Source of the DNA: CAYUXF01 sp964448755
Lineage (GTDB): Bacteria > Margulisbacteria > Termititenacia > Termititenacales > CAYUXF01
Direction of reading: 5' to 3'
DNA length: 35,490 nt
NCBI GenBank assembly: GCA_964448755.1
Contig: CAYUXF010000009.1
Location: 1 to 35,490, forward strand
The translations under genes and the position numbers were made by a program. Shown piece by piece: positions 22,575 to 30,508 of this stretch (its first letter is position 1; each line of letters starts with the position of its first letter). Below the pieces are notes generated by a model. It saw nothing but the letters and a program-made list of their open reading frames with translations, ran no database searches and was not told where the DNA came from.

Positions 22575-22775
22575 ATGCCTAAATTGAAAACGAGAAAGTC
22601 AGCAAAAAAGAGATATAAAGTTACCGCCGGTGGTAAAATCATGCGCCGTAAATCTGGTATCAGTCATCTTTTAGAACATAGAAGTTCTAAATCTAAACGT
22701 GATAATTCCGGGCTGGCCGAAGTGACCAAAGCGGATGCTAAAAAAATAGCGGCCTTATTGCCGTATGATTTATAA
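22575..22775 (+). CDS. rpmI: Ribosomal protein bL35
   Basis: A 66-residue basic protein, PKLKTRKSAKKRYKVTAGGK followed by GISHLLEHRSSKSKRD, diagnostic of bL35 of the large subunit. It sits in the conserved infC-rpmI-rplT order, 32 bases before rplT. GGGAG precedes the ATG. Confidence 0.97.
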   Translation: MPKLKTRKSAKKRYKVTAGGKIMRRKSGISHLLEHRSSKSKRDNSGLAEVTKADAKKIAALLPYDL

Positions 22776-22806
22776 GGTTAGTTGTAAAAACGAGGAGATC
22801 TAAAAA

Positions 22807-23154
22807 ATGAGAGTAAAAAGAGGTAATGTAGCAAGACAAAGAAGAAAGAAAGTTTTAAAACAGGCCAAAGGTTTTAGAGGCTCTGGTAATCGTCTATTTA
22901 GAGTAGCGGCTAAAATGGCTGTTATTAAAGGTGGCGTTAAAGCTTTCCAAGACCGCAGAAAGAAAAAGAGCACTTTTGGCGCTATCTGGATTCAGCGTAT
23001 TAACGCTGCGCTTGAGCCGATGGGTATTTCTTATTCTAAATTTATGCCGATGCTGAAAAAAGCCAAGATCAACCTTAATAAAAAAATGCTGGCAGAATTA
23101 GCAGCTACCGACAGTGAAGTTTTTAAGGCAGTAGTTTCTAAAGCAACTAAATAA
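22807..23154 (+). CDS. rplT: Ribosomal protein bL20
   Basis: The 115-residue product begins MRVKRGNVARQRRKKVLKQA and contains RDRRxRKSTFR-like RRKKKSTFGAIWIQRINAA and GISYSKFM, the bL20 signature. It is required for early 50S assembly and represses the infC operon in several bacteria. A ribosome site GAGGAG lies upstream. Confidence 0.97.
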   Translation: MRVKRGNVARQRRKKVLKQAKGFRGSGNRLFRVAAKMAVIKGGVKAFQDRRKKKSTFGAIWIQRINAALEPMGISYSKFMPMLKKAKINLNKKMLAELAATDSEVFKAVVSKATK

Positions 23155-23171
23155 ATACAGGGGGCGTAATT

Positions 23172-24455
23172 TTGCGCAAACTATCTCCTGTTCAGATCAT
23201 TTTTCTGGGTTATTTATCGCTGGTGACAATAGGTTCTTTGTTGCTCTCTTTGCCAATTGCCAGAGTCGCCTCGGCCTATTCTTTTTCGGATGTTTTTTTT
23301 ATGGCTGCTTCTGCTGTTTGTGTGACAGGTCTTACGGTCGTTGATCTTGCCCAATATTTTACGCTGTTTGGCCAAACTGTTATTTTATTGTTAATTCAAT
23401 TCGGCGGCATGGGGTATATGGTTTTAGCTTCAATGTTGATCTATTTTTTCGGCAAAAAAATGTCTTTGCGCAGCCGTTTGGCGATACAGGATAATTATAC
23501 CGGTGAATTGCAGGGTATTGGCTCGTTGATCATGAAGGTCGTTAAATACACTGTTTTTTTTGAGTTGATAGGCTTTGTTTTGATCGCCTGGCGGTTTGTG
23601 CCGCAGTTTGGTTTAATGTCCGGACTTTACAGTGCGCTCTTTCATGCTATTTCCGCTTTTTGTAATGCCGGTTTTTCGCTGTTTAATAACAGTTTAATTA
23701 ATTACAGTGAAGATCTTTATCTTAACTTGATCTTTGTTTTTTTAATAGTTTTTGGCGGCCTAGGTTTTATTGTTATTGCCGATATTAAGAGCTTAAAAAA
23801 ATTTAAATTTAGAGAACTCACGCTCCACTCAAAAATAGTTTTAATAATGACGGCGGTCCTTTTGCTGACAGGTTTTTTGCATTTCTTTTTTATTGAAAAT
23901 CTCTCCTGGCTCAAAGCCTTGTTTCTTTCAGTAACGGCGCGGACTGCCGGTTTTAATACTGTTGATATTGCCAGTTTAAAGGGCAGTAGTTTACTGTTGC
24001 TGATGTTTTTAATGTTTATTGGTGCTTCGCCGGGCGGTACGGGTGGCGGTATTAAAACTACCACGCTTTTTACGCTCTTAATGGTCGTTTGGACTAATTT
24101 GCGCGGCCGCGAAGAGATCTCTGTTATGGGACGCACTATTACTAAATACGCTGTTCGCAAAGCAATGACCGTTGTTTTTATGTATGCTTTTTCTTTTTTA
24201 ATCGGTTTAATGATCATCAGCGATCTGGAGAAGATCGCCTCAATTAAAATAATGTTTGAGACCTTTTCCGCTATTGGTACGGTTGGTCTTTCTATGGGGA
24301 TCACCGCAGAACTCTCTTTTATTTCGCGCCTAATTTTGATATTATTGATGTTTATTGGCAGGATAGGGCCGATAGCTTTTGGTTCGGCTCTTTTTAATAT
24401 TCAGAGTTCCGAAGCGGTTGTTAAATATCCTAAAGAAAAAATTTTGATCGGTTAA
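23172..24455 (+). CDS. TrkH/KtrB-type K+ transporter, membrane subunit
   Basis: The 427-residue membrane protein has the four K+-channel-like repeats of the Trk/Ktr family: selectivity loops at VCVTGLTVVD, AFCNAGFSLF, TARTAGFNTVD and AIGTVGLSMG, plus the gating loop segment ASPGGTGGGIKTTT. The length is closer to KtrB than to TrkH of enterobacteria. The regulatory NAD/ATP-binding partner (KtrA or TrkA) is not next to it. A TTG start at 23172 with GGGGGCG before it gives MRKLSPVQ. KtrB proteins are often Na+-dependent, which would suit the Na+ ATPase nearby, but dependency cannot be read from sequence. Confidence 0.9.
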   Translation: MRKLSPVQIIFLGYLSLVTIGSLLLSLPIARVASAYSFSDVFFMAASAVCVTGLTVVDLAQYFTLFGQTVILLLIQFGGMGYMVLASMLIYFFGKKMSLRSRLAIQDNYTGELQGIGSLIMKVVKYTVFFELIGFVLIAWRFVPQFGLMSGLYSALFHAISAFCNAGFSLFNNSLINYSEDLYLNLIFVFLIVFGGLGFIVIADIKSLKKFKFRELTLHSKIVLIMTAVLLLTGFLHFFFIENLSWLKALFLSVTARTAGFNTVDIASLKGSSLLLLMFLMFIGASPGGTGGGIKTTTLFTLLMVVWTNLRGREEISVMGRTITKYAVRKAMTVVFMYAFSFLIGLMIISDLEKIASIKIMFETFSAIGTVGLSMGITAELSFISRLILILLMFIGRIGPIAFGSALFNIQSSEAVVKYPKEKILIG

Positions 24456-24478
24456 CTAAATATAAAGGAGATAAACAG

Positions 24479-24970
24479 ATGATAGAAATGGAATTAAGCG
24501 GATTGGGTTTTGACCCGCGCAATATGTCGCCGATAGTTTTGTTGCGTGACAAAGATGAGCGTAATTTTTTACCTATTTGGATCGGCATGTTTGAAGCTGC
24601 TGCTATTGCTATGGAGTTGCAGGAGTTTGCACCGCCGCGCCCAATGACACATGATCTGCTGGTGGATATTGTTGAAAAGACCGGAGCAGTAATAGAAAAG
24701 GTGATTATCAGTGAAATTAAGGACGATACTTTTTACGCTGTACTGGAAATAAAAAATAAAGAAAACAAAGAGATCAAAGTTGACTGCCGTCCTTCTGATG
24801 CCATTGCTGTTGCGGTGCGGACCAATGCACCGATCTACGTTTCTGAAAATGTCATGCTCAAAGCTAAAATGGTCAATCAGGAAAAAGACAAAGAAGAGAC
24901 GGAGAAATTCAAAGAATTTATCGACAATATTAAACCGGAAGATTTTGAAAAGTATTTTAAAAAACATTAA
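24479..24970 (+). CDS. Bifunctional nuclease family protein (BFN/DUF151)
   Basis: The 163-residue product matches the BFN family: VVLLRDKDERNFLPIWIGMFEAAAIAMEL-like start (here SPIVLLRDKDERNFLPIWIG), PPRPMTHDLL, and VDCRPSDAIAVAVRTNAPIYVSE, then a short tail ending EFIDNIKPEDFEKYF. Family members include a plant DNase/RNase-type protein; in bacteria the role is not settled. AAGGAG lies 8 bases before the ATG. Downstream lies a repeat-derived hairpin before queA. Confidence 0.88.
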   Translation: MIEMELSGLGFDPRNMSPIVLLRDKDERNFLPIWIGMFEAAAIAMELQEFAPPRPMTHDLLVDIVEKTGAVIEKVIISEIKDDTFYAVLEIKNKENKEIKVDCRPSDAIAVAVRTNAPIYVSENVMLKAKMVNQEKDKEETEKFKEFIDNIKPEDFEKYFKKH

Positions 24971-24973
24971 CGC

Positions 24974-25030
24974 CCTCACCCCCAGCCCCTCTCCCAGAGG
25001 GTTTAATATAATTATTGATGGGAGAGGGGA
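24974..25030. repeat. Repeat-derived hairpin covering the queA ribosome site
   Basis: CCCCTCTCCCA (24986-24996) and TGGGAGAGGGG (25019-25029) form a perfect 11-bp stem with a 22-base AT-rich loop, preceded by CCCTCACCCCCAG, which resembles the C-run arm of the dispersed repeat family. The right arm is also the purine-rich ribosome site of queA (GGAGAGGGGAG, 25021-25031), 7 bases before its ATG. Confidence 0.65.
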
Positions 25031-25038
25031 GTAAAATC

Positions 25039-26103
25039 ATGTTTGACTTAGAACTATATAATTACGATCTGCCGCAGTCTTTTATTGCGCAAACTCCTGC
25101 TGATAAACGGGATCATTCAAAATTGATGGTGTTAAATAGGACTGAGCAGACTATTGAACATGATATTTTTTTTAATATTCTTCAATATTTAAAGCCTGGT
25201 GATCTGCTGGTTTTTAATAATTCCAAAGTTATTCCAGCTAGAATTTTAGGTCGCAAGGTCTTACTGGACGGCAGACCGGGTGCTAATGTAGAAGTTCTTT
25301 TGCTTAAGGAGTTGAGTAAAGATACCTGGGAATGCCTGGTGCGGCCTGGAAAACGACTGAAGGTCGGCACCTCTATTGTCTTTGGCGACGAACTCTCTGC
25401 TGAAGTTGTTAATGATACAGATTTTGGCGGCAGGGTTTTGCATTTTAAATATAAAGGGAATTTTAATGAGGTATTAGAAAGTGTTGGCTTGATCCCTTTG
25501 CCGCCATATATCAACAGTAATAAAGAAGTTAATGTTGAACATTATTTAGCTCAACGGTATCAGACGGTTTATGCCGATATTGCCGGCTCGGCCGCAGCGC
25601 CGACGGCCGGACTGCACTTTACCGAGGAATTATTGCGAACATTAGAGGAAAAAGGGGTGGCGCATACCTTTGTAACATTGCATACTGGACTTGGTACTTT
25701 TCGTCCTGTTGAGGCGCAGGATATTCGGCAGCATAATATGCACAGCGAGTGGTTCGAAATAAAAAAAGAGAGCGTGGAGAAGATCCGCGCTGTTAAAAAA
25801 GCTGGCGGCAAGATCGTTGCTGTTGGGACAACTTCTGTTCGTGTACTAGAGAGCGTTAGAGCGGAACTTCTTGCCGATAATCCGGCCCATGATATTTGCG
25901 GTGACACAAATATTTTTATTTTTCCCAATTATTCTTTTGGTGTTATTGAGGGGCTGATCACTAATTTTCATTTGCCTAAGTCGTCGCTTTTAATGCTCGT
26001 TTCCGCGCTGGCGGGACGTGAATTTGTTTTGCAGGCCTATGAAGAGGCTAAAAAAAACAACTACCGGTTTTTTTCTTTTGGCGATGCAATGCTGATAATT
26101 TAA
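25039..26103 (+). CDS. queA: S-adenosylmethionine:tRNA ribosyltransferase-isomerase
   Basis: QueA transfers the ribosyl part of AdoMet to 7-aminomethyl-deazaguanine in tRNA, making epoxyqueuosine. The 354-residue product from the ATG at 25039 starts FDLELYNYDLPQSFIAQTPADKRDHSKLMVL and contains LLVFNNSKVIPARILG, DIAGSAAAPTAGLHFTEELL, LHTGLGTFRPVE, KIVAVGTTSVRVLES and ITNFHLPKSSLLMLVSAL, all family motifs. The frame extends to 25015 but the ribosome site and family start favour 25039. Its ribosome site lies within a repeat hairpin. Confidence 0.95.
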   Translation: MFDLELYNYDLPQSFIAQTPADKRDHSKLMVLNRTEQTIEHDIFFNILQYLKPGDLLVFNNSKVIPARILGRKVLLDGRPGANVEVLLLKELSKDTWECLVRPGKRLKVGTSIVFGDELSAEVVNDTDFGGRVLHFKYKGNFNEVLESVGLIPLPPYINSNKEVNVEHYLAQRYQTVYADIAGSAAAPTAGLHFTEELLRTLEEKGVAHTFVTLHTGLGTFRPVEAQDIRQHNMHSEWFEIKKESVEKIRAVKKAGGKIVAVGTTSVRVLESVRAELLADNPAHDICGDTNIFIFPNYSFGVIEGLITNFHLPKSSLLMLVSALAGREFVLQAYEEAKKNNYRFFSFGDAMLII

Positions 26104-26113
26104 AGGCCCAGGT

Positions 26114-27094
26114 TTAATTTTGTCCCGCTAATAAATTATTAATTAAGCAAATAATATTCTGTTTTTTATACCAGCTTAAGTTATTGGGAAAGCTGATATG
26201 GCTCCCTTTTTGATCGTAGATATCGTTGGGGTGAAGATCATTGTTAATTACTTTAGGTGTTATTTTTAACTTATTGTAAATATTTTCTTCCAGTCCGTCG
26301 TAAAAATTATTATTAAAAACAAAAACTATTTCTTTATGATCATTGATCTGGTAAGCGCCCAGATAATAGCGGTAAAAATCTTGTAAGGTTTTTAAAAAAT
26401 CTTCGGGCCGGTTATAAATTTTAAAAAACTCCAGATCTTCTTCATTGATCAGTCCCGCTTCTAAAAATATTTTAGCCATCTCTTTTTTGTGCTGCCAAAA
26501 ATGGCCGGTCTCAATGTCCATATAACCTATCGGCCGCGGTGTCATGCTGCAGGTCTGCACTAAAGTTCGGTTTTCTGTGTCTTCATCTTCGGTGCCAAAG
26601 CCGCCCATATGAATTAAATAAGCGTTACTCCAGTAGGTTAAATTATATTTTCTGGTCAAAAAATTATTAAAAACATAGTAATTTTGCGGATTTTCAACCA
26701 GGATGGGGTTAGGCACTTCATGGTTATTTAACTTTACATTAAAACCAAAAAAGATCTTTTTATTGATCTCTACCAGGCCCTTAAAGGGAGCTTCCATAAT
26801 TCCCGGTCCGCCGCCGGTGATAGCGCCAATATTATGCTGGCCTAAAATTTTTCCTGCCGCTTGAGCCAGCTGGTAATTAGGGTGGTCTTCTTTTAATCTG
26901 GCCGAACCGTAGTGTGTGATCCAGAGATCGGCTTGCGGTCTGATCTTGCTGAACTTAACCTGGGCATTGCAGAGATCATCTACAAAAGTGGAGATGTTTT
27001 CTAAATATTTATCGTCGCGCAAATTGCTGAGTTCTTTTCTTAAACTGTCTGTAAAATCATAGGTTTCCTGGATCGAGACTATTTTTCTGGCCAT
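26114..27094 (-). CDS. LOG-family (lysine decarboxylase-like) protein
   Basis: The 326-residue product has the Rossmann-fold LOG signatures GGGPGIMEAPFKG and GGFGTEDE (family PGGxGTxxE, with Met in place of Pro before GG). Family members cleave cytokinin or nucleotide 5'-monophosphates. The protein has about 70 extra residues at the N-terminus and over 100 at the C-terminus compared with short LOG enzymes, matching the longer bacterial subgroup. AAGGAG precedes the start. Substrate is unknown. Confidence 0.8.
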   Translation of the reverse strand: MARKIVSIQETYDFTDSLRKELSNLRDDKYLENISTFVDDLCNAQVKFSKIRPQADLWITHYGSARLKEDHPNYQLAQAAGKILGQHNIGAITGGGPGIMEAPFKGLVEINKKIFFGFNVKLNNHEVPNPILVENPQNYYVFNNFLTRKYNLTYWSNAYLIHMGGFGTEDEDTENRTLVQTCSMTPRPIGYMDIETGHFWQHKKEMAKIFLEAGLINEEDLEFFKIYNRPEDFLKTLQDFYRYYLGAYQINDHKEIVFVFNNNFYDGLEENIYNKLKITPKVINNDLHPNDIYDQKGSHISFPNNLSWYKKQNIICLINNLLAGQN

Positions 27095-27128
27095 AACTGC
27101 TCCTTAATTGCGCTGCTAAAGATTTTAA

Positions 27129-27157
27129 ATGACGGTACTATTACTAAAAGTTATAAT
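27129..27157 (+). promoter_or_regulatory. Promoter of nth, apparently leaderless
   Basis: ATGACG (27129-27134), 17 bases and TATAAT (27152-27157) lie 6 bases before the GTG start of nth at 27164. No Shine-Dalgarno is present. Confidence 0.5.
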
Positions 27158-27163
27158 TTAACT

Positions 27164-27811
27164 GTGACAGATATTAATCGGCATAGTGCCGAAATTATTT
27201 CAATTTTAAAGCAACATTACCAAAAAGTTAAGTGCGGTTTGAATTATTCCAGTCCGCTGGAATTATTGGTGGCCACTATCCTTTCGGCACAGTGTACCGA
27301 TGAGCGGGTTAATATGGTAACGCCAATTCTTTTTAAAAAATATAAAACAGCGGCTGCCTTGGCGCGGGCCGAGCTGGCGGTATTAGCGGAAATAATTAAA
27401 CCGGTGGGCCTTTATAAGAATAAAGCAAAAAGTATTATCGGCTGCTGCCAAAAGCTCGTAACCGAGTTTAAGGGAGAAGTGCCGCGTACTCTGCCGGAAA
27501 TGACCTCGTTGCCCGGTGTCGGACGCAAGACAGCCAATGTTGTTCTTGGCAACGCTTTTAATATTGCCAGCGGCATAGCTGTTGATACACATGTTAAGAG
27601 AGTGAGTTGTCGGCTGGGGTTAACTGAGCAGAGTGATCCCGTAAAAATAGAGCAGGAGCTCATGAAAATTTTTAATAAAAAGGAGTGGATCTGGGTCAAT
27701 CACGCTTTAATAGCGCACGGCCGAACGCTTTGTAAAGCCAGAACGCCGCTTTGTGCAGAGTGTCCTTTAAGTAAATACTGTTGTTTTAGCAATTATTCTA
27801 ATATAAACTAA
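27164..27811 (+). CDS. nth: Endonuclease III (DNA glycosylase/AP lyase)
   Basis: Nth removes oxidised pyrimidines from DNA. The 215-residue product shows the helix-hairpin-helix LPGVGRKTA with catalytic K122, the catalytic D141 (VDTHVKR) and the 4Fe-4S cluster ligands C190-x6-C197-x2-C200-x5-C206. Length is typical. The GTG at 27164 has no ribosome site and sits 6 bases from TATAAT. Confidence 0.95.
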   Translation: MTDINRHSAEIISILKQHYQKVKCGLNYSSPLELLVATILSAQCTDERVNMVTPILFKKYKTAAALARAELAVLAEIIKPVGLYKNKAKSIIGCCQKLVTEFKGEVPRTLPEMTSLPGVGRKTANVVLGNAFNIASGIAVDTHVKRVSCRLGLTEQSDPVKIEQELMKIFNKKEWIWVNHALIAHGRTLCKARTPLCAECPLSKYCCFSNYSNIN

Positions 27812-27840
27812 TATAATTAAATTTAAAGACAGGGATCTAT

Positions 27841-28659
27841 ATGAAAATAAGTTTAGCTCAAATTTACCCGACGCTCGGCGATCTGAAAAAAAATTATCAG
27901 CTAGTAGAAGATAAGATAAAAGAGGCGATCGCTTTAAAACAGCAGTTGATAGTTTTTCCTGAATTAGCTTTAACTGGTTATTTTTTAAAAGATCAGGTGG
28001 TTGATCTGGCGCCGGCAGTTCCTGCTTATCTTGAGAAGATAAAAAAACTTAGCAAAGAGATCGATATTCTGATCGGCGCTATCGAAGAATCGGCCGATCA
28101 TCAGTTCTATAATGCCGCTTTTTATTTTGCGCAGGGTAATTTATTGCATCGTCATCGCAAAATTTATTTGCCAACTTACGGGATGTTCGATGAAAAGCGT
28201 TATTTTTCCGAAGGGAAGCAGCTGCGGGCTTTTGATACATCTTATGGCAGAGTTGCTGTTTTAATTTGTGAGGATGCCTGGCATTTGTCCTCTGCTTATT
28301 TGGCCGCACTCGATGGTGCTCAAATTTTATATGTTATTTCTTCTTCGCCGCTGCGTGAAGGTGTCGATCAATACTGGCAGGAATTGAACCAGATCTTTGC
28401 CGCTAAATTTAATATGATAACGGTTTACTGTAACAGGGTAGGTGTTGAGGATGGCGTTACTTTTTGGGGCGGCAGCGAGGCGTATAATGCCGACGGTTCT
28501 TTAATAGGCCGGGCGGATCTTTTAAAACAGGCCGATCTGCAGCTTGATATTGATCTGAATAAGATCAGAGAGTCCAGAGTGATCTCGCCGCTGATTAGAG
28601 AAGAGCGCAAAGACCTGGTCTTAAAAGAATTGGAGAGGATCTGGCGTGAAGAAAGTTAA
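27841..28659 (+). CDS. Nitrilase-fold glutaminase subunit of NAD synthetase
   Basis: The 272-residue protein is a nitrilase-superfamily amidase with the triad E41 (FPELALTGY), K107 (HRKIYLP) and C143 (LICEDAW). The CEDAW form is typical of the glutaminase domain of glutamine-dependent NAD synthetases, which supplies ammonia to NadE. In most bacteria this domain is fused to NadE; here it is a separate gene. Its last codons lie in a 24-bp direct repeat that also starts nadE; the final Ser and stop come from the inserted cassette. The ancestral gene would have ended one residue differently (Ala) at the same length, overlapping nadE by 14 bases. Confidence 0.9.
   Translation: MKISLAQIYPTLGDLKKNYQLVEDKIKEAIALKQQLIVFPELALTGYFLKDQVVDLAPAVPAYLEKIKKLSKEIDILIGAIEESADHQFYNAAFYFAQGNLLHRHRKIYLPTYGMFDEKRYFSEGKQLRAFDTSYGRVAVLICEDAWHLSSAYLAALDGAQILYVISSSPLREGVDQYWQELNQIFAAKFNMITVYCNRVGVEDGVTFWGGSEAYNADGSLIGRADLLKQADLQLDIDLNKIRESRVISPLIREERKDLVLKELERIWREES
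28630..28653. repeat. Left copy of 24-bp direct repeat (probable target-site duplication)
   Basis: Begins TTGGAGAGGATCTGG and ends with GAAGAA. It is identical over 24 bases to 29205-29228; the flanking bases differ. This copy codes the last eight sense codons shared with the ancestral nitrilase end. Confidence 0.88.
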
Positions 28660-29204
28660 GATGATTGCCCCCTCAGTCATGAACCGCTCGTTATACTCGG
28701 GTTCATGCCAGCTCCCCCGTCCCGGCGGGAGCCCTGATATTTGGAAGTCATGACATGTTTTATAGAAAAGAAGATAAGGAAAAACGTCGGGTATTAAGAA
28801 ATAATCCAACAAAAGCAGAAAGATATTTATGGGAAGAATTAAGAAAAAAAGCGAGATCAGGATATAGATTTAGAAGACAATTTAGTGTAGCTGGTTTTGT
28901 AATTGATTTTTATTGTGTTAGTGCAAAATTAGCTATAGAAGTTGACGGCGAGTACCATAAATACAATAAAGAATATGACAAAGAGAGAGAAAATATTATA
29001 AAAAAATTTGGTATAAATTTTATTAGGTTTTCTAATGATGATATTTTAAATAACTGGGAAATAGTTAATTTAAAAATAGAAAAGAGATTATACGAACTAT
29101 GCTCCAGCCGGGACGGGGGAGCTGGCTCCGCAGTAGCGGAGACTGAGGGGGGTAAATGCAGCAGCTAAGAAGTATAATTAGGTATAAAATAAAGAAAATA
29201 GTAT
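28654..29204 (+). mobile_element. DUF559 cassette with inverted repeats, inserted between the NAD synthetase genes
   Basis: The 551-bp insert lies between two 24-bp direct repeats. Inside, CCCCCTCAGTC (28668-28678) is inverted at 29141-29151, and a 20-bp segment (28707-28726) is perfectly inverted at 29107-29126 (starts GCCGGGACGG). The left arm also has a CATGAAC/GTTCATG stem and the right arm a TCCGC/GCGGA hairpin. The single gene is a DUF559 nuclease-like protein. No transposase is present. The arms match the repeat at window start. How it moves is unknown; the nuclease-like gene is the only candidate. Confidence 0.85.
28755..29168 (+). CDS. DUF559 endonuclease-like protein carried by the cassette
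   Basis: The 137-residue product matches DUF559, a Vsr-like PD-(D/E)xK nuclease fold. It has the start NNPTKAERYLWEELR (E22 or E26 region) and the core YRFRRQFSVAGFVIDFYC...AIEVDGEYH, with D51, E62 and D64 as likely metal ligands. The final 22 residues (from about residue 116) are encoded by the cassette's right inverted repeat and are not part of the domain. The start lies one base after the stop of a 35-codon ORF read from the duplicated nadE start. Codon use is more AT-rich than in the nadE genes around it. Confidence 0.88.
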   Translation: MFYRKEDKEKRRVLRNNPTKAERYLWEELRKKARSGYRFRRQFSVAGFVIDFYCVSAKLAIEVDGEYHKYNKEYDKERENIIKKFGINFIRFSNDDILNNWEIVNLKIEKRLYELCSSRDGGAGSAVAETEGGKCSS

Positions 29205-29228
29205 TTGGAGAGGATCTGGCGTGAAGAA
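29205..29228. repeat. Right copy of 24-bp direct repeat (probable target-site duplication)
   Basis: Perfect copy of 28630-28653. It carries the nadE ribosome site (GGAGAGG) and GTG start, so nadE keeps its initiation region after the insertion. Confidence 0.88.
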
Positions 29229-30045
29229 GCCTGAATTTAATTTTGAGTTAATTACAGAAACGCTGACCGCTTTTTTAAAAGAGGAGTTAAAGAAGACCGG
29301 GTTGGAGAAATTCGTTCTTGGTCTTTCTGGCGGAATTGATTCGGCGGTAGTTGCTTTTTTAGCAGCCAGAGCGATCGGTCCTGAAAATGTTTATGCGATT
29401 TGTATGCCTTACAAAACATCAAACCCCGAGAGCGAAGAACATGCCCGGCTTTGCGCGCAGGTTTGCGGCGTCAATTATCAGGTCATTGAAATAACTAAGA
29501 TGATCGACGCTTATTTTGATGCTGTGGATAGAGAGGCTTCTGCTTTGCGGCGCGGCAATAAAATGGCGCGTGAAAGAATGACAATTCTTTACGACCATTC
29601 CGCTAAATACGGCGGGTTAGTGCTTGGGACCAGCAATAAAACCGAACTGCTTTTGGGGTACGGCACGCAATATGGCGATATGGCCTCAGCCCTTAACCCC
29701 ATTGGCGATATTTACAAGACAAAAATTTTTGGCCTGGCTAAATATTTAAATGTGCCGGCACCGATAATTACTAAAAAGCCTTCCGCTGATCTCTGGGCCG
29801 GCCAGTCCGACGAAGCTGACCTCGGTTTTACTTATGCGGAAGTTGATGCGTTGCTGGAAAATTTAATAGAAAAGCGCCGAACCGTAGAGGGGTTAATTGC
29901 GGACGGTTTTAATAAAGAGTTTATTGAAAAGGTTATCGGCTTGATCAAACGCTCGCAGTTCAAGCGAAGAATGCCGGTCATTGCCAAAGTTTCTTTGCGC
30001 ACTATCGACCGGGAGTTCAGATATCCGCGGGACTGGGGAATTTAA
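29221..30045 (+). CDS. nadE: NAD synthetase, synthetase domain
   Basis: NadE converts deamido-NAD to NAD with ATP. The 274-residue product has the PP-loop LGLSGGIDSAVV (36-41 SGGIDS), RGNKMARERM, LVLGTSNKTELLLGYGTQYGD and KKPSADLWAGQSDEADLG, all typical. It starts at GTG 29221 with GGAGAGG upstream and is paired with the separate glutaminase gene at 27841. Before the DUF559 insertion the two genes would have overlapped by 14 bases. The last 4 bases overlap a convergent small gene. Confidence 0.94.
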   Translation: MKKPEFNFELITETLTAFLKEELKKTGLEKFVLGLSGGIDSAVVAFLAARAIGPENVYAICMPYKTSNPESEEHARLCAQVCGVNYQVIEITKMIDAYFDAVDREASALRRGNKMARERMTILYDHSAKYGGLVLGTSNKTELLLGYGTQYGDMASALNPIGDIYKTKIFGLAKYLNVPAPIITKKPSADLWAGQSDEADLGFTYAEVDALLENLIEKRRTVEGLIADGFNKEFIEKVIGLIKRSQFKRRMPVIAKVSLRTIDREFRYPRDWGI

Positions 30046-30332
30046 TTCTCTACCGCTATCCAGTTCTGTCCAACAAGGACAAGTTTTCCTTCGTGTAGGA
30101 ACATATCCTCTTTGTTTTTGAGCAGGTATTTACCAGGTTCCGGGATCTGCTGAAGCTTGAGGTCTTTCTCGCCAATTAAAGTTACGGTAAATGTTACCTC
30201 TTGTTTATTTTCCAGTATTTTGTGAAGGCGGGCCTGGCTGAGCTCAACAGTGTGGTTGTCGCTGATCGTCCGGCAGAACAGTGGTGTCAACAAAAACCAA
30301 CAGAGCACAAATAGCTTGCAGAAAAATTTCAT
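30042..30332 (-). CDS. Small secreted protein of unknown function
   Basis: A 96-residue product with a signal peptide (MKFFCKLFVLCWFLLTPLF). A cysteine at 20 follows the hydrophobic core but the residue before it (Phe) does not fit a lipobox, so it is more likely a standard signal peptide. The mature part has a beta-like pattern (VTFTVTLIGEKDLKLQQIPEPGKYLL, then GKLVLVGQNWIAVE). GGGGAAGGG lies just before the ATG. It ends 4 bases into the nadE 3' end. No family is recognised. Confidence 0.6.
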   Translation of the reverse strand: MKFFCKLFVLCWFLLTPLFCRTISDNHTVELSQARLHKILENKQEVTFTVTLIGEKDLKLQQIPEPGKYLLKNKEDMFLHEGKLVLVGQNWIAVEN

Positions 30333-30444
30333 ATCCCTTCCCCTGTTAAATAATAATTAATATAAATACTATTAGCCCTAAAATTACAATTTAATTCAAC
30401 GAAAATTTCTGTTGCTTCTAGGCTAAAAATTGTTGCTGAAATTC

Positions 30445-30471
30445 TAGACAAAAACAGCAATTAATGATAAT
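30445..30471 (+). promoter_or_regulatory. Possible promoter of nfnAB
   Basis: TAGACA (30445-30450), 15 bases and GATAAT (30466-30471) precede nfnA in the 130-base interval after the secreted-protein gene. The short spacer makes this weak. Confidence 0.3.
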
Positions 30472-30508
30472 TTTAAACTCTTTATTTTTAGGAAAGTTGG
30501 TTAAAAAA

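Noticed and set aside
23717..24304. 195-codon minus-strand ORF opposite the K+ transporter gene
   Set aside because: It is antisense to a gene with all family motifs, has a low-complexity Lys/Ile/Val composition and no ribosome site.
27841..30045. NAD synthetase as a pseudogene broken by insertion
   Set aside because: Both parts keep full catalytic motifs, starts and stops; removing the insert gives two overlapping genes, not one fused frame.
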